52,898 nucleotides of DNA from a virus. The first letter of the stretch is position 1. Every line of letters starts with the position of its first letter. Location: IMG/VR virus record IMGVR_UViG_3300020468_000009, positions 1-52,898 of that record; one strand, given 5' to 3'. Below are positions 31,828 through 39,214 of the stretch, piece after piece. The translations under genes and the position numbers were made by a program. Under the pieces are notes generated by a model that was not told the DNA's origin, ran no database searches, and worked only from the letters and a program-made list of their open reading frames with translations.

Positions 31828-32230
31828 AGCTAAGTAATTAGCTAGAGTACATAGCCTATACAAGTTAGCCCTTTGTTTACGGGGTTATGTACTCTGTGGT
31901 AATTATATTCATAGAGTGGATATGCCTTTCTACAACCCTGTAGACATACCAACTACTACTAGATATGTCCACTCTGTGAAGCTACCTACCATAAGACCAA
32001 AGGTAACGTTGCGTGTATTGTGGGCTTCATTTCCCACTCCTTTCTCAACGTTGCCTGTAGGTAGCTAGATACTCATACAGAACTATGTTCTCCCTTATAA
32101 AAAATGTTATTAGTCGTGTGGGTATCTAGCTATCTATTCCAAAAGATAGCAATCATGACAAGTTCGGTAATGGGCTAGTTAATTCAGTAGTGCCTCCTTA
32201 AGTGCTAAAGAAAAACTAGCCCTTGCCGAG
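31828..32230 (+). ncRNA. Large multi-stem structured RNA, undescribed
   Basis: About 400 nt without a gene, between two early genes. Stems in order: A 31828-31833/31838-31843; B 31844-31853/31886-31895 (10 bp); C 31908-31924/31964-31980 (17 bp, three G-U) with inner 31929-31934/31939-31944; D 31980-31989/32057-32066 (10 bp), D2 32001-32011/32046-32056 (one G-U), D3 32020-32024/32033-32037; E 32062-32078/32116-32132 (17 bp, two G-U, overlaps D by 5 nt) with inner 32079-32083/32087-32091; F 32129-32134/32145-32150; G 32163-32180/32214-32230 (17 pairs, one bulge, two G-U). Helices abut. The wobbles show RNA rather than DNA selection. Confidence 0.7.
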
Positions 32231-32255
32231 AACCATAGAAAGAGAGAGATATATT

Positions 32256-32405
32256 ATGATATGTGATTTGTGTCATCAAGACACATACATGAAACTAATG
32301 ATAGAAGCAAACGTCAAAAGCTCTGTATATCACAGAGTTATGTGTCGTACTTGTGGCTATCAAACAGTTAAAAGAATGAATACAAAGAAAGGTGGTGTTT
32401 ATTAA
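32256..32405 (+). CDS. 49-aa zinc-ribbon protein
   Basis: Starts at ATG 32256 with a GAGAGAG stretch upstream; a TTG at 32223 lies inside the last RNA stem and is unlikely. MICDLCHQD near the start and CRTCG near 34 form a CxxC...CxxC zinc ribbon with a basic linker. Ends TAATG into the next gene. It closes the structured RNA on its 3' side, so it and the preceding double zinc-ribbon protein flank it. Confidence 0.68.
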   Translation: MICDLCHQDTYMKLMIEANVKSSVYHRVMCRTCGYQTVKRMNTKKGGVY

Positions 32406-32935
32406 TGCCCGTAGATAAAGTACCCAATGATGGAAAAGATGCTAGAGAATATAAAAAGCATGTTAGAAGTCTGGGTTTTGAGAACCATTTGCAGTATCGA
32501 CCTACAAGGTTGAAGACAATATATGGGGCTAATGTAGTACAGATTACTTCTAATGAAGAAAATGTATCTAAGCATAAGTTCTCTATTGAAGCTGCGAATT
32601 ATCCAGAAGCTATGACAAAGCTCTGGGAAACAATGATACAAACTGCTGTTGCAACACAGCTCAAAGCGATTGGCTCTTTGATGAAAGCGTTACTAAAAGA
32701 CCAAGACTTTGCAACTACAGAACAACTTGTAGAGAATGTTAGCGATATGCTAACTGATAGCGACTTTGCAGAAACGTTCTTTGATGCGTTGTATCATACG
32801 CAACCCGACATGATTGTCTTAGGTAATCCTGAGATTGTTGGCTCTATGCAAGTAGGAACTGTTGATGAAAGTCAAGCTAGTGATATTGTAGAGAAGCTAA
32901 TCAAAGATGTGTTGGGGGGTGATGAAGAAGAATGA
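32405..32935 (+). CDS. Early protein of unknown function (176 aa)
   Basis: Start overlaps the preceding stop (TAATG). N-terminal basic segment (DAREYKKHVRSLGFENHLQY) then a strand-rich stretch (VVQITSNEENVSKHKFSIEAANYPEAM), a helix (QTAVATQLKAIGSLMKALLKDQDF) and an acidic tail. No motif of an enzyme. First of a run of early genes coupled by ATGA overlaps. Confidence 0.68.
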   Translation: MPVDKVPNDGKDAREYKKHVRSLGFENHLQYRPTRLKTIYGANVVQITSNEENVSKHKFSIEAANYPEAMTKLWETMIQTAVATQLKAIGSLMKALLKDQDFATTEQLVENVSDMLTDSDFAETFFDALYHTQPDMIVLGNPEIVGSMQVGTVDESQASDIVEKLIKDVLGGDEEE

Positions 32936-33078
32936 TAGATATGCAATGTACTAAAGTTCTAAGCCACGAGAAAGAGTGGATTAAATGCGAAAGACCAATA
33001 AAGAATATTGGTTTCTGGAAACATGATGACCACATTTATAGACTTGCTTGTGAAGAACATAGGGAAGGAGGAAGTTAG
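32932..33078 (+). CDS. 48-aa Cys/His microprotein
   Basis: Begins at ATG 32932 (ATGA overlap with the previous stop) and ends at TAG 33078. Cys and His positions (C6, C19, H31, H34, C40, H43) suggest a zinc-binding fold like those in small host-takeover proteins. AAGGAGGAAG before its stop also serves as ribosome site for the next gene. Confidence 0.6.
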   Translation: MIDMQCTKVLSHEKEWIKCERPIKNIGFWKHDDHIYRLACEEHREGGS

Positions 33079-33080
33079 TA

Positions 33081-33260
33081 ATGAATGAAGAAATTGTATC
33101 AATCAATGGCGACATTATAAGTGTTACTGTTGATGATGATTTGTATCTTAGAGTAAAACTCGGGATAACAGAGAAGTATCTTACTGAAGAACAGTTAGCA
33201 GAAGTCAATGATAGGACAGAGCAAGCTGTTACAGAGATACTTAGAAAGGAAGAAGAATGA
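33081..33260 (+). CDS. 59-aa acidic early microprotein
   Basis: MNEEIVSINGDIISVTVDDD, then LYLRVKLGITEKYLTEEQLA and an acidic helical end. Ribosome site GGAGG 10 bases upstream; its stop overlaps the next start (ATGA). No function recognised. Confidence 0.6.
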   Translation: MNEEIVSINGDIISVTVDDDLYLRVKLGITEKYLTEEQLAEVNDRTEQAVTEILRKEEE

Positions 33261-33472
33261 CCGTATACGAGTACATTACTTCTATTAATAATAAGAAAAC
33301 AAATGAGCTAACTGTTGATTTTATCTTTGATATTGAGACTTCAAAGAGTTCTGCTATAGAACAAATTGATATGTTAGTTCAACTAGCCAATGATAATGAG
33401 AACATAAAGTTCTTAGCTCATGAGCCAAAGTTCTTTGAAAAGAGCAAGTGGTCGGAAGTAGAAGAAGAATGA
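33257..33472 (+). CDS. 71-aa early protein
   Basis: Acidic, helical (SSAIEQIDMLVQLANDNENI) with a mixed N-terminal strand region (TVDFIFDIETSKS). Start by ATGA overlap, end by ATGA overlap. Probably one member of a co-translated early set; function unknown. Confidence 0.6.
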   Translation: MTVYEYITSINNKKTNELTVDFIFDIETSKSSAIEQIDMLVQLANDNENIKFLAHEPKFFEKSKWSEVEEE

Positions 33473-33612
33473 TATGTAAACATTGTAGTCAAGAAGTTAA
33501 TAAAGCAGTTGTGTCAATAGATGATATATTAGCACACCCTGATATAACTCTTGATGTAGATTATTGGTTAGAACAATCACATAAAGAAGAATGTAAAGGA
33601 GTAAAACTATGA
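33469..33612 (+). CDS. 47-aa early microprotein with CxxC
   Basis: MICKHCSQEVNKAVVSIDDI, then LAHPDITLDVDYWLEQSHKE and ECKGVKL. CKHC at residues 3-6 and H38/C42 could form one zinc knuckle. Overlaps both neighbours by 4 bases (ATGA). Not long enough for standard gene calls, but coupling and Cys pattern support it. Confidence 0.58.
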   Translation: MICKHCSQEVNKAVVSIDDILAHPDITLDVDYWLEQSHKEECKGVKL

Positions 33613-34142
33613 CAGATGAAGATAGTGATATTAAAGAGTTGAGTGGGAAACTAACTAACTGTGCTATTACAGTAGATATACTTAGGTATCTCAATGACTT
33701 GGCTATTGATATGGAATACAACAGAAGTCTTAATCCAGAGTTTCTTGATGAGACTATGGATACAGAACTAGCTATGAAAATGGACTTAGTTGCTGATACT
33801 AGATTTCCTGTTGTTGTATTGATGGCTACACCTCACTACTACAAACAAGGAACAAGAACAGATATGCACGTAAGACTAATGCTTGATGTTGTTGTTAAAA
33901 GTAAAGTCGGTGCAAAACTAGATAAGGAATATGCAACAGTTACTATTGATGTTCCTTTGGAAGCAATTAATCATCTACCAAATATCCCAGAGATAAGGTG
34001 GATTGATACGGCTTCTACCGACAGAAAGAAATGGAAAGAAGTATGGGACAACGTTGATAAAGATAAGTTAAGTGAAAACTTTATCAAAGACTTTGAAACG
34101 TACTTAGATAATGAAAGGGAAGAAAGAGATGAAGAAGAATAA
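33609..34142 (+). CDS. Early protein of unknown function (177 aa)
   Basis: Helical N-terminus (LSGKLTNCAITVDILRYLND), then a beta-like central region (FPVVVLMATPHYYKQ, MHVRLMLDVVVKSKVGAKLD, YATVTIDVPLEAI), and a long charged C-terminal helix. Ends just inside the AAA+ gene (14-base overlap). Possibly a partner of the ATPase, by neighbourhood only. Confidence 0.65.
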   Translation: MTDEDSDIKELSGKLTNCAITVDILRYLNDLAIDMEYNRSLNPEFLDETMDTELAMKMDLVADTRFPVVVLMATPHYYKQGTRTDMHVRLMLDVVVKSKVGAKLDKEYATVTIDVPLEAINHLPNIPEIRWIDTASTDRKKWKEVWDNVDKDKLSENFIKDFETYLDNEREERDEEE

Positions 34143-34818
34143 TTGGGAATTGCTAGACCTAGTTATTGCTTGTTCGCCAAGAATACTTTTGTATGGTGTT
34201 GCTGGCACGGGCAAAACTTATCAAGCTAATACCCTGAAACTAAAGAAAAATCAAAAGAGCTACAATACTACACTTACGGCAGACAGCACGGCAAGTGAAT
34301 TGATGGGGCATTATATAGCTACTGACAAAGGTGGTTTTGTCTGGCAAGATGGTGTAGGTATTAAAGCTTGGAAAGAAGGTGCAAGACTTGTTATCAATGA
34401 GATAGACCATGCTGGTGTAGATGTTATGACATTCCTACATGCTCTATTAGATGACAAAGAGTTCGCAAAGTTTACTTTACCTAATGTAGATAAAGAAACT
34501 GTAAGACCAGACACAAACTTTCAAGTTATTGCAACTATGAATGGTGTGCCTGATGACTTACCAGAGCCACTTGCAGATAGATTTCCTATCAAGTTAGAGA
34601 TTGATGAAGTACATGAGAGTGCTTTGAACTCTCTACCTGATAAGTTGAAAGCTGTTTACTACGACTACAACAACGGACAGTACTCTGTTCGTAAGTGGAT
34701 TGCTTTCAAGCAGTTGCTAGATAGTGGTATTGATGAACAACAAGCGTGTGCAGTTGTATTCAAAGATGATGCCTATGATATTCTTGAAGCACTAGGTGTG
34801 CAAGATGTCATTATTTAG
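34129..34818 (+). CDS. MoxR/CobS-like AAA+ ATPase
   Basis: 229 residues from ATG 34129 (an in-frame ATG at 34111 is also possible). Walker A GVAGTGKT at 23-30, Walker B RLVINEIDHAG near 86-96, sensor-1-like QVIATMNGVPDD and arginine-finger-like PLADRFPIKLEID near 150. Small, single AAA+ domain, as in MoxR/CobS-type ATPases that act with a VWA-domain partner. The next gene overlaps it by 14 bases and is such a partner. The pair could remodel a metal-bearing or protein complex, possibly of the host. Confidence 0.85.
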   Translation: MKKNNWELLDLVIACSPRILLYGVAGTGKTYQANTLKLKKNQKSYNTTLTADSTASELMGHYIATDKGGFVWQDGVGIKAWKEGARLVINEIDHAGVDVMTFLHALLDDKEFAKFTLPNVDKETVRPDTNFQVIATMNGVPDDLPEPLADRFPIKLEIDEVHESALNSLPDKLKAVYYDYNNGQYSVRKWIAFKQLLDSGIDEQQACAVVFKDDAYDILEALGVQDVII

Positions 34819-36445
34819 TAATAGTGTAAAAGGCTCAATCAAAGTTAAAAGCCAAAAATTACTTCCTAACCTATCTCTTGTAGGTAATGAAGTTAGGAAA
34901 CATGAAGTTGTATATTCTACAACCCCATGGGAAGAAGAACTAAAAGACAGAAATGTAATTGCAGTTCCTAAATCTATGTTGAGTACTACAAGGAAAGACA
35001 GAGAGAATGTAATTAAGGCTCTTATATTGAAGCATAAGTTATTCAAAGGTTGGCGTTTCCGTAACAAGAACCCAGAGTATTTATATTATGCTTTATATCT
35101 TTGGTCGCTCAAAAGACATAAGCACTATCAAAGGGAAACTAGAAAGAAGTTACTTACGGAAGATGAAATCCGTAGTTTAACCTTCTTAGACCGAGATACA
35201 GAAGATAAAGATGAATTGTCTTATGAGCAGAAAAGATTGATTGAGCTAGTAAAAGATGTTGAGTTTCCTGTTATGGACGCGAAATTGTATGAGATTTCGC
35301 TAATGAGATTGATTGGAAACTTATATCGTACTAACAATGTTGATATGTTTATTAAGGAATACGTTAGAGAAAATATCTTTACAAAGTATTCTTACAAAGC
35401 AAACAACAGAGAGATAGTAGAAGTTGCAGTTCAAAGTAATATTGATGTACGTTTACCACAACATGTAGCGTTACAAGATAGAAGCTTTCTTAACATGCTA
35501 GTAGAATATTGCATGTACAAAGTGCAATCTACACAACGATATGCTATGAATACATACACGGGATATTGGGATTGGGACGAAGTAAAAAAGACATGGACAA
35601 GAAAAGAATATTGGAATAAATCTAAGGTAAGACATAGAATTAACAATATTTACAAATTGCTTGTTAAAAAGCCAATGTCTAATTCAATATCACAAGGTGG
35701 ATTACCTAGTGCAGATTATCAAGAAGTGCCAGAAGAAGATATGGTACTTAAATTACCACCAGAAATCAAAGGCAAACTTGCTGATGAAATTATGGAAGAT
35801 GCCGACAGAAAGCATAAGACTGCTTTTGATTGGTATCAAGGTAATGGTGTTCATGGTAATGCTATGTTGCACAAGTTCAATGGAACTAGGAAGATACACA
35901 AAGCTATTAGAGAGCTTAGGCGAAACAATAGTGATGTAGGTGTTGTACCTAGAAACATGCACAGAATGACTACCGACCGAAAAGTTTTCTCTACTAAGAG
36001 AAGCGTAGCAGGGGGTAGCATGCTGATAGATTGTTCTGGAAGTATGGGCTTAACAATGAGAGATGTTGAAGAAATTGTCAATAATTTACCAGCTAGTACT
36101 ATAGCTGGTTATGTTGGATTTCCACATGAAGTAAATGGTATTCATGGCGACATTCGTATCATTGCACAGAACGGCAGAATTAGTGATGAAGCTATGCAAG
36201 AATTACAAAATCATGGATACAACTCCATTGATAAAGAAGCTCTTGAATGGCTAGCTAAACAACCAGAGCCACGAATATGGGTAAGCGACCAACAAGTTGT
36301 TGGTGTTACCGAGAAAGGTGGACACCCTACTAATCTTACCAAACATGGTTTAGATGAAATTAAAAGTATTATGTTACAAAACAACATAATACCTATTGAA
36401 GATGAAGAACAAGTTAAGGCAGTAGCTAAGAAACTTGCCTTATAA
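34805..36445 (+). CDS. VWA-domain protein, partner of the AAA+ ATPase
   Basis: 546 residues. Charged helical N-terminal two thirds with a WRFRNKNPEYLYYALYLW motif, then a basic linker. The VWA/MIDAS domain begins near 402: LIDCSGSMG supplies the DxSxS site at about 408-412, and WVSDQQVVG near 490 the distal Asp. ATG at 34805 chosen; an in-frame GTG at 34796 lies deeper in the ATPase. Gene-pair architecture matches CobS/CobT or MoxR/VWA systems. Ends before a terminator, so the early operon closes here. Confidence 0.85.
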   Translation: MSLFSNSVKGSIKVKSQKLLPNLSLVGNEVRKHEVVYSTTPWEEELKDRNVIAVPKSMLSTTRKDRENVIKALILKHKLFKGWRFRNKNPEYLYYALYLWSLKRHKHYQRETRKKLLTEDEIRSLTFLDRDTEDKDELSYEQKRLIELVKDVEFPVMDAKLYEISLMRLIGNLYRTNNVDMFIKEYVRENIFTKYSYKANNREIVEVAVQSNIDVRLPQHVALQDRSFLNMLVEYCMYKVQSTQRYAMNTYTGYWDWDEVKKTWTRKEYWNKSKVRHRINNIYKLLVKKPMSNSISQGGLPSADYQEVPEEDMVLKLPPEIKGKLADEIMEDADRKHKTAFDWYQGNGVHGNAMLHKFNGTRKIHKAIRELRRNNSDVGVVPRNMHRMTTDRKVFSTKRSVAGGSMLIDCSGSMGLTMRDVEEIVNNLPASTIAGYVGFPHEVNGIHGDIRIIAQNGRISDEAMQELQNHGYNSIDKEALEWLAKQPEPRIWVSDQQVVGVTEKGGHPTNLTKHGLDEIKSIMLQNNIIPIEDEEQVKAVAKKLAL

Positions 36446-36482
36446 TAATAGGCTATAACTCTCTTTCTAGTCTATTGAAAGA

Positions 36483-36513
36483 TAGCTCGGTGTAAAAGCC
36501 GAGCTATTTTTTT
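36483..36513 (+). terminator. Rho-independent terminator of the early operon
   Basis: TAGCTCGG-TGTAAAAG-CCGAGCTA followed by seven T. Perfect 8-bp stem. It closes the run of genes ending with the VWA protein. Confidence 0.88.
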
Positions 36514-36565
36514 ATTCTCCCTTATGCATTGCATATTTATTAATCAAGAAATAATCATTTGGTTG

Positions 36566-36594
36566 TTGTAATCAGCAAACAATCAGCTTATAAT
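36566..36594 (+). promoter_or_regulatory. Promoter giving a leaderless mRNA
   Basis: TTGTAA (36566-36571), 17-base spacer, perfect TATAAT (36589-36594). The predicted start is 36601, the A of the ATG of the next gene, which has no ribosome site. The -10 lies in a palindrome (GCTTAT-A-ATAAGC, 36586-36598) that could be a repressor site. Leaderless transcripts are common in actinobacteria. Confidence 0.68.
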
Positions 36595-36600
36595 AAGCGT

Positions 36601-36876
36601 ATGAACACAGAAAATACTAAACAAGATATTGAAAAAGCTATTGCTAAAGCTACTGCAAAAGTACAAGGTGGGCAACAGCATTGGTATGAAAGGTTGCCTA
36701 AAGAAGCTTTACCTTTTATAAATACACTTGCAGACAGGGTGGAAAATCACGGACAGAAAGCCAACGCTAGAGTTGTTAGCGAAATACTAATGGATAAGTA
36801 TAATTTCGCAGTATCACGTAGCAGAGTGCGATTATGGTTAGTTGAACTAGAGAAACGCAATGCCGAAAAAAATTGA
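36601..36876 (+). CDS. Small HTH-like DNA-binding protein
   Basis: 91 residues from ATG 36601; the longer frame to 36559 would include the promoter. A helix-turn-helix-like region is seen at about 40-80 (LADRVENHGQKANARVVSEI, then a FAVSRSRVRLWLVELEKR recognition-like helix). Overlaps the phosphoesterase gene by 17 bases. It may recruit the phosphoesterase to DNA or autoregulate via the palindrome at its promoter. The leaderless start is inferred. Confidence 0.7.
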   Translation: MNTENTKQDIEKAIAKATAKVQGGQQHWYERLPKEALPFINTLADRVENHGQKANARVVSEILMDKYNFAVSRSRVRLWLVELEKRNAEKN

Positions 36877-37924
36877 TACAGAATTAGCAAAGCTTATAGC
36901 TGAAGCTGAAAGCGATAAGATAAAAGATTTAAAAGATACAAATGCCAGACTACTCAAACAGATTGACAAACTCAAAGATAAGAAAGCCGACATGGTAGAA
37001 GCCGTGTTTTCTGGTGCTAGAGATGGAATGAGAACACTTCAATTTCCAGATATATCTAATCCTAAAATCAAACACAAACCCAAAACACAAACAGAAATCT
37101 GTGTCCCCTTGCTCTCGGATATTCAGCTCGCAAAGAGAACCCCAGACTACGACACTGCTACTGCAGAAGTTAGAGTCAGAAGATATGCAGAAAAGATAGT
37201 CAAACTTACAGAAATCAAAAGAGCTTCTATGAATGTAGATAAATGTGCAGTCTTATGTCTAGGTGACATTGTTGAGGGTGAGCTTATATTTCCAGGACAG
37301 TCACATTTAATAGACAGTTCTTTATATAGACAAGTGACAGTTGATGGTCCAAGAATATTGCATACGTTTTTCTCTATATTATTAGAAAATTTTAAAGAAG
37401 TAGACGTATACTGGGTAATAGGTAATCATGGAGCTTTGGGTGGTAGGTCTCGTAGAGATTACAACCCTGAGACAAACGCTGATAGAATGTTAGGAAAGAT
37501 ACTACAGACAATGTTTGCGTCAGAGAAACGCATCAAGTTTGTTATCCCTGAAGGCGTTGATAATCACTGGTATACAGTTGCTAGACTTGGTCCAAAAGCC
37601 AAGTTTTTTTGTTTTCATGGAGATAATATTCGTGGAAGTATGGGTGTACCATTCTATGGTTACAACAAAAAAATACTGGGTTGGAAAGCACTTGCATCAC
37701 AAGGGCTGATGGAAGACTTTACACACGCAGTCTGCGGTCATTATCACACACCAACATCTTTATATATTAATGATGTACGTGTATGGGTTAATGGTTCGAC
37801 AGAAAGTTATAATAGCTATGCACAAGAACAACTAGCAAGTATGGGTAGACCTTCACAATTTTGTTTGTTTGTGAAACCTACTAAAGGAGTTACTGCTGAG
37901 TATCTTGTCAATTTAGAGGAATAA
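36860..37924 (+). CDS. Calcineurin-like metallophosphoesterase (Mre11/SbcD type)
   Basis: 354 residues. N-terminal coiled-coil (DLKDTNARLLKQIDKLKDKK), then the phosphoesterase motifs: SDIQ near 86 (the usual DxH has Gln), GDIVEGE near 134, GNHG near 187, FHGD near 252 and GHYHTP near 292. Binds two metals and hydrolyses phosphodiesters; in phages such enzymes are linked to DNA ends and recombination. The Asp-Ile-Gln in motif I is an oddity. Follows a DNA-binding protein and precedes the annealing protein, which suggests a recombination module. Confidence 0.82.
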   Translation: MPKKIDTELAKLIAEAESDKIKDLKDTNARLLKQIDKLKDKKADMVEAVFSGARDGMRTLQFPDISNPKIKHKPKTQTEICVPLLSDIQLAKRTPDYDTATAEVRVRRYAEKIVKLTEIKRASMNVDKCAVLCLGDIVEGELIFPGQSHLIDSSLYRQVTVDGPRILHTFFSILLENFKEVDVYWVIGNHGALGGRSRRDYNPETNADRMLGKILQTMFASEKRIKFVIPEGVDNHWYTVARLGPKAKFFCFHGDNIRGSMGVPFYGYNKKILGWKALASQGLMEDFTHAVCGHYHTPTSLYINDVRVWVNGSTESYNSYAQEQLASMGRPSQFCLFVKPTKGVTAEYLVNLEE

Positions 37925-38071
37925 ATGAGTACAAAAACAAAAGTGGTTGCCGTTGAGTATGCAGGGGTTGGAAGTATACCTCAGTTTATTGTAAAAATAG
38001 ACGGCTCATATCAATATGTACCTGTGAAAACAGGAGTAAATCCTATTGATGTACTATTAGAAGAAGAATAA
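37925..38071 (+). CDS. 48-aa early microprotein
   Basis: Starts at ATG 37925, immediately after the phosphoesterase stop. MSTKTKVVAVEYAGVGSIPQ, then FIVKIDGSYQYVPVKTGVNP and an acidic end. Two beta hairpins by pattern. No family recognised; the GAGGAATAA just before it provides a ribosome site. Confidence 0.6.
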   Translation: MSTKTKVVAVEYAGVGSIPQFIVKIDGSYQYVPVKTGVNPIDVLLEEE

Positions 38072-38094
38072 AGCTAATACAAAAGGAGAGTGGA

Positions 38095-38868
38095 ATGGCG
38101 AAATTCAATTTGGACGACTATGAATTGGTCGAAGATAGATTAAAAAAATATTGGAAAGATAATCCTGAAGGAAGGATAGAAACAAACGTTGTACACATTA
38201 CTGATGATGGTTCATGTGTAACCATAAAAGCAGAAATTATGGACAACGAAGGAAGACTTGTAACTACAGGTATTGCACAAGAGACTAAAGGAGATGGTTT
38301 TGCAAACACTACATCATGGATGGAGAACTGTGAAACATCTGCTATAGGTAGAGCGTTGGCAAATTGGAAGTATCAAGGTAGTAAGAACAGACCTAGTCGT
38401 GAAGAAATGATGAAGGTTCAGAAAAATTCAGTAACGCCAACCACTGATAAAAAGGAGAAGGACATTGCTCAGGAGGATGGGAAAAAGGCTATGCCTCCGT
38501 CCTCCACTTCTCCAATAGAGCAAATAAAAGAAGCAGGATTTGGTGATACAAAAGGTTCTAAACATCCTAATGGTGCTTTAGCTATTGATGAAGATGGACT
38601 TATTTGTCCTTGTGGTTCTAACGCAAGAGTTAAATATTACAAAGCACATGAGAAAAGTAAACCTAAAAGTCCTGACTTTAGATGTCAAGCAATGGGACAA
38701 TGTACAGCAGGAGATACAGTAGATGGTAAAGTATTTGCTAAATCTTGGTGGATGGATAATAAAGAAACACCAGAAGCTTGGAAAGACTTTGCTGCAGTAC
38801 AAAATGGTATGTCATTACCTAAAGCAAAATCATTAGATGATATAAAACCAGGAGAAGCTCCCTTTTAA
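38095..38868 (+). CDS. Probable single-strand annealing/recombination protein with zinc finger
   Basis: 257 residues. Ribosome site AAAGGAGAG. The N-terminal domain with ITDDGSCVTIKAEIMDNEGR and the motif WMENCETSAIGRALANW resembles the ETSAIGRALA signature of Rad52/Erf-like annealing proteins in actinophages. A disordered linker is followed by a C-terminal zinc-ribbon-like region: CPCG near 177 and CQAMGQC near 202. Next to a Mre11-like enzyme, it would handle DNA ends in replication. Last gene of the rightward arm. The fold should be confirmed by profile search. Confidence 0.65.
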   Translation: MAKFNLDDYELVEDRLKKYWKDNPEGRIETNVVHITDDGSCVTIKAEIMDNEGRLVTTGIAQETKGDGFANTTSWMENCETSAIGRALANWKYQGSKNRPSREEMMKVQKNSVTPTTDKKEKDIAQEDGKKAMPPSSTSPIEQIKEAGFGDTKGSKHPNGALAIDEDGLICPCGSNARVKYYKAHEKSKPKSPDFRCQAMGQCTAGDTVDGKVFAKSWWMDNKETPEAWKDFAAVQNGMSLPKAKSLDDIKPGEAPF

Positions 38869-38876
38869 AATAGCAG

Positions 38877-38912
38877 AAGCTGAGGGAGAAAGGATTAAAA
38901 AAACCTCAGCTT
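38877..38912. terminator. Hairpin between convergent arms
   Basis: AAGCTGAGG pairs with CCTCAGCTT across an 18-base loop rich in A. It lies between the converging early arm and lysis arm and probably serves both, though the T-run is weak on the plus strand. Confidence 0.6.
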
Positions 38913-38923
38913 TGCTCTAAGAT

Positions 38924-39214
38924 TTACTTGCTAATTTGTTTTTTTGCGTATTCTTTTACTACTACTAGAGCTGCACCACCACCTGCAATAGCTGCAAGTT
39001 CAACTGCATTTGCGTCAACACCAACTAATGGGCTAACTACTAATGCACCTATGAATGCTTCAATGAACGTCCATACGGTTTTCTCTAGCATGTCTTTAAG
39101 TGAATCACTCATTTTATAACTCCATGCTTCGTTCCAAGGAGTCCACCCCACATCCTTCTTGAATGTGCCGTCTTGGTTTCTTTTCCTATTATTCTTTTCG
39201 AATAAATCTGACAT
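38924..39214 (-). CDS. Holin, r1t-like
   Basis: 96 residues. A polar N-terminal 45 residues, then two membrane helices: about 47-65 (WTFIEAFIGALVVSPLVGV) and 72-88 (ELAAIAGGGAALVVVKEYA), and a basic tail (KKQISK). Matches the r1t holin family, common in phages of actinobacteria and firmicutes. Forms holes that let the lytic enzyme reach the wall. Start overlaps the preceding stop (TAATG). Ends the leftward arm. Confidence 0.85.
   Translation of the reverse strand: MSDLFEKNNRKRNQDGTFKKDVGWTPWNEAWSYKMSDSLKDMLEKTVWTFIEAFIGALVVSPLVGVDANAVELAAIAGGGAALVVVKEYAKKQISK

Noticed and set aside
29711-32255. CRISPR array
   Set aside because: No regularly spaced repeats with unique spacers; the stems in the region have unrelated sequences.
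34792-35067. Minus-strand ORFs inside the VWA gene
   Set aside because: Antisense shadows with no ribosome site or motif; the plus strand has a full functional pattern.
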